Below, in pieces: positions 1 to 11,599 of a stretch of DNA of 27,539 nucleotides (the first letter of the stretch is position 1; each line of letters starts with the position of its first letter). Both the position numbers and the translations under genes were made by a program. Under the pieces are notes generated by a model. That model was given only the letters and a program-made list of their open reading frames with translations. It had not been told where the DNA came from and made no database searches. The DNA comes from Albugo candida (lineage: Eukaryota > Oomycota > Peronosporomycetes > Albuginales > Albuginaceae), in assembly GCA_905220665.1 (NCBI GenBank), contig CAJNAR010000089.1, forward strand, positions 1-27,539, given 5' to 3'.

Positions 1-98
1 AACAACAAGAATGCGCATCCAGCCTTGGATACCTCACAATGCAACCGAGACTGACTAGATTATAGTCTAGTATAGTTTTTTTACTCGAGAAGGTTTTT
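1..98 (+). repeat. Monomer 0, partial: tail of an E monomer
   Basis: This is the end of a diverged E monomer cut by the window edge. It is identical to 6797-6894, the tail of monomer 13, including the variants ttggatacctcac and ttttttactcgagaagg. In the frame used by the recurrent ORF it closes with TAG at 56-58. Confidence 0.95.
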
Positions 99-621
99 GT
101 AGACAATTACTATCGTTGATCGAAACACATGACCAAGTTTAGTCTAGTTACCTAGCTGAACGGGCACCACTTTTCTCTCAGTTCTATCAAGCTGGTCTGG
201 GTACGTCTTATTAAAAGAAATATTTTGCATAATTATCATTCACACAGACGAGATATGAAAAAACTACTGTTCTGGCCTAGCTCCGAATGTCCACTTTCAT
301 GATTTTCATCGTACATGGTATGCTGGTATTGACAACAGTGAATCATGGGTTTGGATTATCCCATATATTTTAACTGACAAAAAACTCGAATACGCACAAG
401 TAAAATGTCTTCTCGCATCATATACTATGAGATAGAAGAACTTTATCACTTACAATTCGCCTTTCTCAAAAATATTTTGTGGTCTGTTCGCATTCGTCGA
501 GGCAGATTACCTACCGGTAAAATCATAACAACAATGCGTCTCCAACCTTGGACAGCTCTCACTCGAACCGAGACTGACCATATTATAGTCGAGAATAGTT
601 TTTATACTTGAGAACGTTTTT
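99..621 (+). repeat. Monomer 1, type A* (523)
   Basis: The head marker is ctagttacc/gaacgggcacc and the allele is A. The middle and ORF stretch (about 297-551) carry the second haplotype (catgattttcatcgtac, gacaacagtgaatcatggg). ATG TCT replaces ATG TAT, and ccttgg replaces ccttga. It matches monomer 14 except for gtcttatt versus gtctcatt. Confidence 0.96.
405..611 (+). other. 68-codon form of the recurrent frame, monomer 1
   Basis: In this A* monomer TGG replaces the usual TGA after MRLQP, so the frame runs on for twenty codons (WTALTRTETDHIIVENSFYT) and ends just before the monomer boundary. The start is ATG TCT instead of ATG TAT. It has no recognisable domain. It is open because of one base, and the identical copy at 7201-7407 is a block duplication, not independent conservation. 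Coding status is doubtful. Confidence 0.3.
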
Positions 622-1144
622 GTAGACAATTACTATCGTTGATCGAAACACATGACCAAGTTTAGTCTGGTTACCTAGCTGAACAGGAACCACTTTTCTC
701 TCAGTTCTATCAAGCTGGTCTGAGTTCGTTCAAAGCAAAGAAATCTTTAACATGGTTTCTATTGACACAAACAATATATGAAAAAACTGCTGTTCTTGCC
801 TAGCTCCGAATGTCCACTTTTATGGTTTCCAACGCACATTGTATGCTGCTATTGACAAGAGCGAATAATGAATTTGGATTATCGCATACGATTCAACTAA
901 CAAAAAGCGCGAATACGCACAAGTAAAATGTATTCTCGCATCATTTACTATGAGATGAAAGAACTGTATCAGTTACACTTCGCCTTTCTCAAAAATATTT
1001 TGTGGTCTGTTCGAATTCGTCGAGGCAAATTACCTACCGTTAAAATCATAACAACAATGCGTCTCCAGCCTTGAACAGCTCTCACTCGAACCGAGACTGA
1101 CCATATTATAGTCGAGAATAGTTTTTATACTTGAGAACGTTTTT
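622..1144 (+). repeat. Monomer 2, type B (523)
   Basis: The head is gttacc/gaacagg and the allele is B. Private changes are gttcgaattcg instead of gttcgcattcg (creating an EcoRI-like gaattc), ggcaaatt instead of ggcagatt, and tctccagcc instead of tctccaacc. Confidence 0.96.
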
Positions 1145-1667
1145 GTAGACAATTACTATCGTTGATCGAAACACATGACCAAGTTTAGTCTGGTTACCTA
1201 GCTGAAGGGGAACCACTTTTCTCTCAGTTTTATCAAGCTGGTCTGAGTACGTCTAATTCAAACAAATCTTTAACATGGTTTTCATTGACACAAACAATAT
1301 ATGAAAAAACTGCTGTTCTTGCCTAGCTCCGAATGTCCACTTTTATGGTTTCCAACGCACATTGTATGCTGCTATTGACAAGAGCGAATAATGAATTTGG
1401 ATTATCGCATACGATTCAACTAACAAAAAGCGCGAATACGCACAAGTAAAATGTATTCTCGCATCATTTACTATGAGATGAAAGAACTGTATCAGTTACA
1501 CTTCGCCTTTCTCAAAAATATTTTGTGGTCTGTTCGCATTCGTCGAGGCAGATTACCTACCGGTAAAATCATAACAACAATGCGTCTCCAACCTTGAACA
1601 GCTCTCACTCGAACCGAGACTGACCATATTATAGTCGAGAATAGTTTTTATACTTGAGAACGTTTTT
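1145..1667 (+). repeat. Monomer 3, type C (523)
   Basis: The head is gttacc/gaagggg and the allele is C, with gttcttgcc. The tail variant accggtaaaatc is also found in other copies that precede an A monomer (8, 20, 27). Confidence 0.96.
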
Positions 1668-2190
1668 GTAGACAATTACTATCGTTGATCGAAACACATG
1701 ACCAAGTTTAGTCTAGTTACCTAGCTGAACGGGCACCACTTTTCTCTCAGTTCTATCAAGCTGGTCTGGGTACGTCTTATTAAAAGAAATATTTTGCATA
1801 ATTATCATTCACACAGACGAGATATGAAAAAACTACTGTTCTGGCCTAGCTCCGAATGTCCACTTTTATGGTTTCCAACGCACATTGTATGCTGCTATTG
1901 ACAAGAGCGAATAATGAATTTGGATTATCGCATACGATTCAACTAACAAAAAGCGCGAATACGCACAAGTAAAATGTATTCTCGCATCATTTACTATGAG
2001 ATGAAAGAACTGTATCAGTTACACTTCGCCTTTCTCAAAAATATTTTGTGGTCTGTTCGCATTCGTCGAGGCAGATTACCTACCGTTAAAATCATAACAA
2101 CAATGCGTCTCCAACCTTGAACAGCTCTCACTCGAACCGAGACTGACCATATTATAGTCGAGAATAGTTTTTATACTTGAGAACGTTTTT
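1668..2190 (+). repeat. Monomer 4, type A (523)
   Basis: The head is ctagttacc/gaacgggcacc and the allele is A, with actactgttctggcc. The common middle and tail follow. This is the first complete member of an A-B-C trimer with a common-form middle. Confidence 0.96.
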
Positions 2191-2712
2191 GTAGACAATT
2201 ACTATCGTTGATCGAAACACATGACCAAGTTTAGTCTGGTTACCTAGCTGAACAGGAACCACTTTTCTCTCAGTTCTATCAAGCTGGTCTGAGTTCGTTC
2301 AAAGCAAAGAAATCTTTAACATGGTTTCTATTGACACAAACAATATATGAAAAAACTGCTGTTCTTGCCTAGCTCCGAATGTCCACTTTTATGGTTTCAA
2401 CGCACATTGTATGCTGCTATTGACAAGAGCGAATAATGAATTTGGATTATCGCATACGATTCAACTAACAAAAAGCGCGAATACGCACAAGTAAAATGTA
2501 TTCTCGCATCATTTACTATGAGATGAAAGAACTGTATCAGTTACACTTCGCCTTTCTCAAAAATATTTTGTGGTCTGTTCGCATTCGTCGAGGCAGATTA
2601 CCTACCGTTAAAATCATAACAACAATGCGTCTCCAACCTTGAACAGCTCTCACTCGAACCGAGACTGACCATATTATAGTCGAGAATAGTTTTTATACTT
2701 GAGAACGTTTTT
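2191..2712 (+). repeat. Monomer 5, type B (522)
   Basis: The head is gttacc/gaacagg and the allele is B. One C is missing (gtttcaacg for gtttccaacg), which gives 522 bases. The same deletion marks B monomers in the A-B-C trimers. Confidence 0.96.
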
Positions 2713-3235
2713 GTAGACAATTACTATCGTTGATCGAAACACATGACCAAGTTTAGTCTGGTTACCTAGCTGAAGGGGAACCACTTTTCTCTCAGTTTTA
2801 TCAAGCTGGTCTGAGTACGTCTAATTCAAACAAATCTTTAACATGGTTTTCATTGACACAAACAATATATGAAAAAACTGCTGTTCTGGCCTAGCTCCGA
2901 ATGTCCACTTTTATGGTTTCCAACGCACATTGTATGCTGCTATTGACAAGAGCGAATAATGAATTTGGATTATCGCATACGATTCAACTAACAAAAAGCG
3001 CGAATACGCACAAGTAAAATGTATTCTCGCATCATTTACTATGAGATGAAAGAACTGTATCAGTTACACTTCGCCTTTCTCAAAAATATTTTGTGGTCTG
3101 TTCGCATTCGTCGAGGCAGATTACCTACCGTTAAAATCATAACAACAATGCGTCTCCAACCTTGAACAGCTCTCACTCGAACCGAGACTGACCATATTAT
3201 AGTCGAGAATAGTTTTTATACTTGAGAACGTTTTT
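2713..3235 (+). repeat. Monomer 6, type C (523)
   Basis: The head is gttacc/gaagggg and the allele is C, with gttctggcc and the common tail accgtt. It ends the 1568-base trimer 1668-3235. Confidence 0.96.
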
Positions 3236-3758
3236 GTAGACAATTACTATCGTTGATCGAAACACATGACCAAGTTTAGTCTGGTTACCTAGCTGAACAG
3301 GAACCACTTTTCTCTCAGTTCTATCAAGCTGGTCTGAGTTCGTTCAAAGCAAAGAAATCTTTAACATGGTTTCTATTGACACAAACAATATATGAAAAAA
3401 CTGCTGTTCTTGCCTAGCTCCGAATGTCCACTTTTATGGTTTCCAACGCACATTGTATGCTGCTATTGACAAGAGCGAATAATGAATTTGGATTATCGCA
3501 TACGATTCAACTAACAAAAAGCGCGAATACGCACAAGTAAAATGTATTCTCGCATCATTTACTATGAGATGAAAGAACTGTATCAGTTACACTTCGCCTT
3601 TCTCAAAAATATTTTGTGGTCTGTTCGCATTCGTCGAGGCAGATTACCTACCGTTAAAATCATAACAACAATGCGTCTCCAACCTTGAACAGCTCTCACT
3701 CGAACCGAGACTGACCATATTATAGTCGAGAATAGTTTTTATACTTGAGAACGTTTTT
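3236..3758 (+). repeat. Monomer 7, type B (523)
   Basis: The head is gttacc/gaacagg and the allele is B, with intact gtttccaacg. Together with monomer 8 it forms an extra B-C pair that interrupts the trimer rhythm. Confidence 0.96.
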
Positions 3759-4281
3759 GTAGACAATTACTATCGTTGATCGAAACACATGACCAAGTTT
3801 AGTCTGGTTACCTAGCTGAAGGGGAACCACTTTTCTCTCAGTTTTATCAAGCTGGTCTGAGTACGTCTAATTCAAACAAATCTTTAACATGGTTTTCATT
3901 GACACAAACAATATATGAAAAAACTGCTGTTCTGGCCTAGCTCCGAATGTCCACTTTTATGGTTTCCAACGCACATTGTATGCTGCTATTGACAAGAGCG
4001 AATAATGAATTTGGATTATCGCATACGATTCAACTAACAAAAAGCGCGAATACGCACAAGTAAAATGTATTCTCGCATCATTTACTATGAGATGAAAGAA
4101 CTGTATCAGTTACACATCGTCTTTCTCAAAAACATATTGTGGTCTGTTCGCATTCGTCGAGGCAGATTACCTACCGGTAAAATCATAACAACAATGCGTC
4201 TCCAACCTTGAACAGCTCTCACTCGAACCGAGACTGACCATATTATAGTCGAGAATAGTTTTTATACTTGAGAACGTTTTT
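3759..4281 (+). repeat. Monomer 8, type C with patch (523)
   Basis: The head is gttacc/gaagggg and the allele is C. It carries a linked patch, cacatcgtcttt plus aaaaacatattgtgg plus accggt. Monomers 20 and 27 carry the same patch. Confidence 0.96.
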
Positions 4282-4804
4282 GTAGACAATTACTATCGTT
4301 GATCGAAACACATGACCAAGTTTAGTCTAGTTACCTAGCTGAACGGGCACCACTTTTCTCTCAGTTCTATCAAGCTGGTCTGGGTACGTCTTATTAAAAG
4401 AAATATTTTGCATAATTATCATTCACACAGACGAGATATGAAAAAACTACTGTTCTGGCCTAGCTCCGAATGTCCACTTTTATGGTTTCCAACGCACATT
4501 GTATGCTGCTATTGACAAGAGCGAATAATGAATTTGGATTATCGCATACGATTCAACTAACAAAAAGCGCGAATACGCACAAGTAAAATGTATTCTCGCA
4601 TCATTTACTATGAGATGAAAGAACTGTATCAGTTACACTTCGCCTTTCTCAAAAATATTTTGTGGTCTGTTCGCATTCGTCGAGGCAGATTACCTACCGT
4701 TAAAATCATAACAACAATGCGTCTCCAACCTTGAACAGCTCTCACTCGAACCGAGACTGACCATATTATAGTCGAGAATAGTTTTTATACTTGAGAACGT
4801 TTTT
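4282..4804 (+). repeat. Monomer 9, type A (523)
   Basis: The head is ctagttacc/gaacgggcacc and the allele is A, with the common middle and tail. It begins the trimer 4282-5849. Confidence 0.96.
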
Positions 4805-5326
4805 GTAGACAATTACTATCGTTGATCGAAACACATGACCAAGTTTAGTCTGGTTACCTAGCTGAACAGGAACCACTTTTCTCTCAGTTCTATCAAGCTG
4901 GTCTGAGTTCGTTCAAAGCAAAGAAATCTTTAACATGGTTTCTATTGACACAAACAATATATGAAAAAACTGCTGTTCTTGCCTAGCTCCGAATGTCCAC
5001 TTTTATGGTTTCAACGCACATTGTATGCTGCTATTGACAAGAGCGAATAATGAATTTGGATTATCGCATACGATTCAACTAACAAAAAGCGCGAATACGC
5101 ACAAGTAAAATGTATTCTCGCATCATTTACTATGAGATGAAAGAACTGTATCAGTTACACTTCGCCTTTCTCAAAAATATTTTGTGGTCTGTTCGCATTC
5201 GTCGAGGCAGATTACCTACCGTTAAAATCATAACAACAATGCGTCTCCAACCTTGAACAGCTCTCACTCGAACCGAGACTGACCATATTATAGTCGAGAA
5301 TAGTTTTTATACTTGAGAACGTTTTT
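4805..5326 (+). repeat. Monomer 10, type B (522)
   Basis: The head is gttacc/gaacagg and the allele is B. It has the single-base deletion gtttcaacg. Confidence 0.96.
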
Positions 5327-5849
5327 GTAGACAATTACTATCGTTGATCGAAACACATGACCAAGTTTAGTCTGGTTACCTAGCTGAAGGGGAACCACTT
5401 TTCTCTCAGTTTTATCAAGCTGGTCTGAGTACGTCTAATTCAAACAAATCTTTAACATGGTTTTCATTGACACAAACAATATATGAAAAAACTGCTGTTC
5501 TGGCCTAGCTCCGAATGTCCACTTTTATGGTTTCCAACGCACATTGTATGCTGCTATTGACAAGAGCGAATAATGAATTTGGATTATCGCATACGATTCA
5601 ACTAACAAAAAGCGCGAATACGCACAAGTAAAATGTATTCTCGCATCATTTACTATGAGATGAAAGAACTGTATCAGTTACACTTCGCCTTTCTCAAAAA
5701 TATTTTGTGGTCTGTTCGCATTCGTCGAGGCAGATTACCTACCGTTAAAATCATAACAACAATGCGTCTCCAACCTTGAACAGCTCTCACTCGAACCGAG
5801 ACTGACCATATTATAGTCGAGAATAGTTTTTATACTTGAGAACGTTTTT
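5327..5849 (+). repeat. Monomer 11, type C (523)
   Basis: The head is gttacc/gaagggg and the allele is C, with gttctggcc and the common tail. Confidence 0.96.
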
Positions 5850-6372
5850 GTAGACAATTACTATCGTTGATCGAAACACATGACCAAGTTTAGTCTGGTG
5901 AGCTAGCTGAAGGGGAACCACTTTTCTCTCAGTTCTATCAAGCTGGTCTGAGTTCGTTCAAAGCAAAGAAATCTTTAACATGGTTTCTATTGACACAAAC
6001 AATATATGAAAAAACTGCTGTTCTTGCCTAGCTCCGAATGTCCACTTTTATGGTTTCCAACGCACATTGTATGCTGCTATTGACAAGAGCGAATAATGAA
6101 TTTGGATTATCGCATACGATTCAACTAACAAAAAGCGCGAATACGCACAAGTAAAATGTATTCTCGCATCATTTACTATGAGATGAAAGAACTGTATCAG
6201 TTACACTTCGCCTTTCTCAAAAATATTTTGTGGTCTGTTCGCATTCGTCGAGGCAGATTACCAACCGTTAAAATCATAACAACAATGCGTCTCCAACCTT
6301 GAACAGCTCTCACTCGAACCGAGACTGACCATATTATAGTCGAGAATAGTTTTTATACTTGAGAACGTTTTT
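5850..6372 (+). repeat. Monomer 12, type B' (523)
   Basis: This is a hybrid. The head is gtgagc/gaagggg but the allele is B, with the tail variant accaaccgtt. Monomers 17 and 24 carry the same combination. It precedes the diverged E monomer. Confidence 0.96.
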
Positions 6373-6894
6373 GTAGACAATTACTATCGTTGATCGAAAC
6401 ACATGACCAAGTTTAGTCTAGTTACCTAGCTGAACGGGCACCACTTTTCTTTCAGTTCTATCAAGCTGGTCTGGGTTCGTTCAAAGCAAAGAAATCTTTA
6501 ACATGGTTTTCATTGACACAAACAATATATGAAAAAACTGCTGTTCTTACCTAGCTCCGAATGTCCGCTTCCATGATTTTTATCGTACATGGTATGCTGG
6601 TATTGACAATAGCGAATAATGGGTTTGGATTATCCCATATGTTCAACTAACAAAAAACGCGGAGACGCAAACGTAAAATGTCTTCTCGCATCATATGCTA
6701 CGAGATAAAAGATTCTTACCACTTACAATTCGGCTTTCTCAAAAACATATTGTGGTCTGTTTGCATTCGTCGAGTTAGATTTTCAAGTCTTACAATAACA
6801 ACAAGAATGCGCATCCAGCCTTGGATACCTCACAATGCAACCGAGACTGACTAGATTATAGTCTAGTATAGTTTTTTTACTCGAGAAGGTTTTT
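6373..6894 (+). repeat. Monomer 13, type E, strongly diverged (522)
   Basis: The head is ctagttacc/gaacgggcacc, with ttttctttcag and a B/C hybrid allele. From about 6548 to 6889 it differs from the common monomer at many positions (gtccgcttccatg, cgcggagacgcaaacg, cgagttagattttc, ttggatacctcac). Its tail is identical to 1-98. It represents a separate subfamily, not random decay, because monomer 35 shares most of its changes. Confidence 0.95.
6678..6854 (+). other. 58-codon frame in E monomer 13
   Basis: This is the E-haplotype version of the recurrent frame. It begins MSSRIICYEIKDSYHLQFGF and ends ...IQPWIPHNATETD at TAG. It keeps FLKNILWSV and IRR, but with R-to-C, G-to-V and L-to-F changes. 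The matching end of another E copy lies at 2-58. It is probably non-coding. Confidence 0.3.
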
Positions 6895-7417
6895 GTAGAC
6901 AATTACTATCGTTGATCGAAACACATGACCAAGTTTAGTCTAGTTACCTAGCTGAACGGGCACCACTTTTCTCTCAGTTCTATCAAGCTGGTCTGGGTAC
7001 GTCTCATTAAAAGAAATATTTTGCATAATTATCATTCACACAGACGAGATATGAAAAAACTACTGTTCTGGCCTAGCTCCGAATGTCCACTTTCATGATT
7101 TTCATCGTACATGGTATGCTGGTATTGACAACAGTGAATCATGGGTTTGGATTATCCCATATATTTTAACTGACAAAAAACTCGAATACGCACAAGTAAA
7201 ATGTCTTCTCGCATCATATACTATGAGATAGAAGAACTTTATCACTTACAATTCGCCTTTCTCAAAAATATTTTGTGGTCTGTTCGCATTCGTCGAGGCA
7301 GATTACCTACCGGTAAAATCATAACAACAATGCGTCTCCAACCTTGGACAGCTCTCACTCGAACCGAGACTGACCATATTATAGTCGAGAATAGTTTTTA
7401 TACTTGAGAACGTTTTT
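6895..7417 (+). repeat. Monomer 14, type A* (523)
   Basis: It matches monomer 1 except for a T-to-C change (gtctcattaaaag). The head and allele are A-type, the middle and ORF stretch have the second haplotype, and ccttgg opens the 68-codon frame. Confidence 0.96.
7201..7407 (+). other. 68-codon form of the recurrent frame, monomer 14
   Basis: It gives the same peptide as 405-611. The third A* monomer (31) has the common TGA and stops after 48 codons (16088-16234), so the extension is not a fixed property of A* copies. Confidence 0.3.
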
Positions 7418-7940
7418 GTAGACAATTACTATCGTTGATCGAAACACATGACCAAGTTTAGTCTGGTTACCTAGCTGAACAGGAACCACTTTTCTCTCAG
7501 TTCTATCAAGCTGGTCTGAGTTCGTTCAAAGCAAAGAAATCTTTAACATGGTTTCTATTGACACAAACAATATATGAAAAAACTGCTGTTCTTGCCTAGC
7601 TCCGAATGTCCACTTTTATGGTTTCCAACGCACATTGTATGCTGCTATTGACAAGAGCGAATAATGAATTTGGATTATCGCATACGATTCAACTAACAAA
7701 AAGCGCGAATACGCACAAGTAAAATGTATTCTCGCATCATTTACTATGAGATGAAAGAACTGTATCAGTTACACTTCGCCTTTCTCAAAAATATTTTGTG
7801 GTCTGTTCGCATTCGTCGAGGCAGATTACCTACCGTTAAAATCATAACAACAATGCGTCTCCAACCTTGAACAGCTCTCACTCGAACCGAGACTGACCAT
7901 GTTATAGTCGAGAATAGTTTTTATACTTGAGAACGTTTTT
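7418..7940 (+). repeat. Monomer 15, type B (523)
   Basis: The head is gttacc/gaacagg and the allele is B, with intact gtttccaacg. The private change is gaccatgttatag instead of gaccatattatag. Confidence 0.96.
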
Positions 7941-8463
7941 GTAGACAATTACTATCGTTGATCGAAACACATGACCAAGTTTAGTCTGGTGAGCTAGCTG
8001 AAGGGGAACCACTTTTCTCTCAGTTTTATCAAGCTGGTCTGAGTACGTCTAATTCAAACAAATCTTTAACATGGTTTTCATTGACACAAACAATATATGA
8101 AAAAACTGCTGTTCTGGCCTAGCTCCGAATGTCCACTTTTATGGTTTCCAACGCACATTGTATGCTGCTATTGACAAGAGCGAATAATGAATTTGGATTA
8201 TCGCATACGATTCAACTAACAAAAAGCGCGAATACGCACAAGTAAAATGTATTCTCGCATCATTTACTATGAGATGAAAGAACTGTATCAGTTACACTTC
8301 GCCTTTCTCAAAAATATTTTGTGGTCTGTTCGCATTCGTCGAGGCAGATTACCTACCGTTAAAATCATAACAACAATGCGTCTCCAACCTTGAACAGCTC
8401 TCACTCGAACCGAGACTGACCATATTATAGTCGAGAATAGTTTTTATACTTGAGAACGTTTTT
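7941..8463 (+). repeat. Monomer 16, type C' (523)
   Basis: The head is gtgagc/gaagggg and the allele is C, with gttctggcc and the common tail. Confidence 0.96.
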
Positions 8464-8986
8464 GTAGACAATTACTATCGTTGATCGAAACACATGACCA
8501 AGTTTAGTCTGGTGAGCTAGCTGAAGGGGAACCACTTTTCTCTCAGTTCTATCAAGCTGGTCTGAGTTCGTTCAAAGCAAAGAAATCTTTAACATGGTTT
8601 CTATTGACACAAACAATATATGAAAAAACTGCTGTTCTTGCCTAGCTCCGAATGTCCACTTTTATGGTTTCCAACGCACATTGTATGCTGCTATTGACAA
8701 GAGCGAATAATGAATTTGGATTATCGCATACGATTCAACTAACAAAAAGCGCGAATACGCACAAGTAAAATGTATTCTCGCATCATTTACTATGAGATGA
8801 AAGAACTGTATCAGTTACACTTCGCCTTTCTCAAAAATATTTTGTGGTCTGTTCGCATTCGTCGAGGCAGATTACCAACCGTTAAAATCATAACAACAAT
8901 GCGTCTCCAACCTTGAACAGCTCTCACTCGAACCGAGACTGACCATATTATAGTCGAGAATAGTTTTTATACTTGAGAACGTTTTT
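8464..8986 (+). repeat. Monomer 17, type B' (523)
   Basis: The head is gtgagc/gaagggg and the allele is B, with tail accaaccgtt. It is the first monomer of heptamer copy 1. Confidence 0.96.
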
Positions 8987-9509
8987 GTAGACAATTACTA
9001 TCGTTGATCGAAACACATGACCAAGTTTAGTCTAGTTACCTAGCTGAACGGGCACCACTTTTCTCTCAGTTCTATCAAGCTGGTCTGGGTACGTCTTATT
9101 AAAAGAAATATTTTGCATAATTATCATTCACACAGACGAGATATGAAAAAACTACTGTTCTGGCCTAGCTCCGAATGTCCACTTTTATGGTTTCCAACGC
9201 ACATTGTATGCTGCTATTGACAAGAGCGAATAATGAATTTGGATTATCGCATACGATTCAACTAACAAAAAGCGCGAATACGCACAAGTAAAATGTATTC
9301 TCGCATCATTTACTATGAGATGAAAGAACTGTATCAGTTACACTTCGCCTTTCTCAAAAATATTTTGTGGTCTGTTCGCATTCGTCGAGGCAGATTACCT
9401 ACCGTTAAAATCATAACAACAATGCGTCTCCAACCTTGAACAGCTCTCACTCGAACCGAGACTGACCATATTATAGTCGAGAATAGTTTTTATACTTGAG
9501 AACGTTTTT
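8987..9509 (+). repeat. Monomer 18, type A (523)
   Basis: The head is ctagttacc/gaacgggcacc and the allele is A, with the common remainder. It is heptamer 1, position 2. Confidence 0.96.
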
Positions 9510-10031
9510 GTAGACAATTACTATCGTTGATCGAAACACATGACCAAGTTTAGTCTGGTTACCTAGCTGAACAGGAACCACTTTTCTCTCAGTTCTATCA
9601 AGCTGGTCTGAGTTCGTTCAAAGCAAAGAAATCTTTAACATGGTTTCTATTGACACAAACAATATATGAAAAAACTGCTGTTCTTGCCTAGCTCCGAATG
9701 TCCACTTTTATGGTTTCAACGCACATTGTATGCTGCTATTGACAAGAGCGAATAATGAATTTGGATTATCGCATACGATTCAACTAACAAAAAGCGCGAA
9801 TACGCACAAGTAAAATGTATTCTCGCATCATTTACTATGAGATGAAAGAACTGTATCAGTTACACTTCGCCTTTCTCAAAAATATTTTGTGGTCTGTTCG
9901 CATTCGTCGAGGCAGATTACCTACCGTTAAAATCATAACAACAATGCGTCTCCAACCTTGAACAGCTCTCACTCGAACCGAGACTGACCATATTATAGTC
10001 GAGAATAGTTTTTATACTTGAGAACGTTTTT
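9510..10031 (+). repeat. Monomer 19, type B (522)
   Basis: The head is gttacc/gaacagg and the allele is B, with the gtttcaacg deletion. It is heptamer 1, position 3. Confidence 0.96.
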
Positions 10032-10554
10032 GTAGACAATTACTATCGTTGATCGAAACACATGACCAAGTTTAGTCTGGTTACCTAGCTGAAGGGGAAC
10101 CACTTTTCTCTCAGTTTTATCAAGCTGGTCTGAGTACGTCTAATTCAAACAAATCTTTAACATGGTTTTCATTGACACAAACAATATATGAAAAAACTGC
10201 TGTTCTGGCCTAGCTCCGAATGTCCACTTTTATGGTTTCCAACGCACATTGTATGCTGCTATTGACAAGAGCGAATAATGAATTTGGATTATCGCATACG
10301 ATTCAACTAACAAAAAGCGCGAATACGCACAAGTAAAATGTATTCTCGCATCATTTACTATGAGATGAAAGAACTGTATCAGTTACACATCGTCTTTCTC
10401 AAAAACATATTGTGGTCTGTTCGCATTCGTCGAGGCAGATTACCTACCGGTAAAATCATAACAACAATGCGTCTCCAACCTTGAACAGCTCTCACTCGAA
10501 CCGAGACTGACCATATTATAGTCGAGAATAGTTTTTATACTTGAGAACGTTTTT
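10032..10554 (+). repeat. Monomer 20, type C with patch (523)
   Basis: The head is gttacc/gaagggg and the allele is C, with the linked patch cacatcgtcttt, aaaaacatattgtgg and accggt. It is heptamer 1, position 4. Confidence 0.96.
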
Positions 10555-11077
10555 GTAGACAATTACTATCGTTGATCGAAACACATGACCAAGTTTAGTC
10601 TAGTTACCTAGCTGAACGGGCACCACTTTTCTCTCAGTTCTATCAAGCTGGTCTGGGTACGTCTTATTAAAAGAAATATTTTGCATAATTATCATTCACA
10701 CAGACGAGATATGAAAAAACTACTGTTCTGGCCTAGCTCCGAATGTCCACTTTTATGGTTTCCAACGCACATTGTATGCTGCTATTGACAAGAGCGAATA
10801 ATGAATTTGGATTATCGCATACGATTCAACTAACAAAAAGCGCGAATACGCACAAGTAAAATGTATTCTCGCATCATTTACTATGAGATGAAAGAACTGT
10901 ATCAGTTACACTTCGCCTTTCTCAAAAATATTTTGTGGTCTGTTCGCATTCGTCGAGGCAGATTACCTACCGTTAAAATCATAACAACAATGCGTCTCCA
11001 ACCTTGAACAGCTCTCACTCGAACCGAGACTGACCATATTATAGTCGAGAATAGTTTTTATACTTGAGAACGTTTTT
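10555..11077 (+). repeat. Monomer 21, type A (523)
   Basis: The head is ctagttacc/gaacgggcacc and the allele is A. It is heptamer 1, position 5. Confidence 0.96.
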
Positions 11078-11599
11078 GTAGACAATTACTATCGTTGATC
11101 GAAACACATGACCAAGTTTAGTCTGGTTACCTAGCTGAACAGGAACCACTTTTCTCTCAGTTCTATCAAGCTGGTCTGAGTTCGTTCAAAGCAAAGAAAT
11201 CTTTAACATGGTTTCTATTGACACAAACAATATATGAAAAAACTGCTGTTCTTGCCTAGCTCCGAATGTCCACTTTTATGGTTTCAACGCACATTGTATG
11301 CTGCTATTGACAAGAGCGAATAATGAATTTGGATTATCGCATACGATTCAACTAACAAAAAGCGCGAATACGCACAAGTAAAATGTATTCTCGCATCATT
11401 TACTATGAGATGAAAGAACTGTATCAGTTACACTTCGCCTTTCTCAAAAATATTTTGTGGTCTGTTCGCATTCGTCGAGGCAGATTACCTACCGTTAAAA
11501 TCATAACAACAATGCGTCTCCAACCTTGAACAGCTCTCACTCGAACCGAGACTGACCATATTATAGTCGAGAATAGTTTTTATACTTGAGAACGTTTTT
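11078..11599 (+). repeat. Monomer 22, type B (522)
   Basis: The head is gttacc/gaacagg and the allele is B, with the gtttcaacg deletion. It is heptamer 1, position 6. Confidence 0.96.

Larger units (their letters stand above)
6373..8463 (+). repeat. E-A*-B-C block, repeated from the left edge
   Basis: The stretch from 6797 repeats 1-1667 at an offset of 6796 (thirteen monomers). The match is essentially exact through E tail and A*, then gathers a few changes in B (7418-7940) and more in C' (7941-8463). The order diverges after that. It marks either a thirteen-monomer repeat since reshuffled or a transposed block. Confidence 0.88.

Noticed and set aside
1008..1020. tRNA-like B box gttcgaattcg in monomer 2
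   Set aside because: It is one base off the consensus, arises from a private C-to-A change, and has no A box at tRNA distance or cloverleaf around it.
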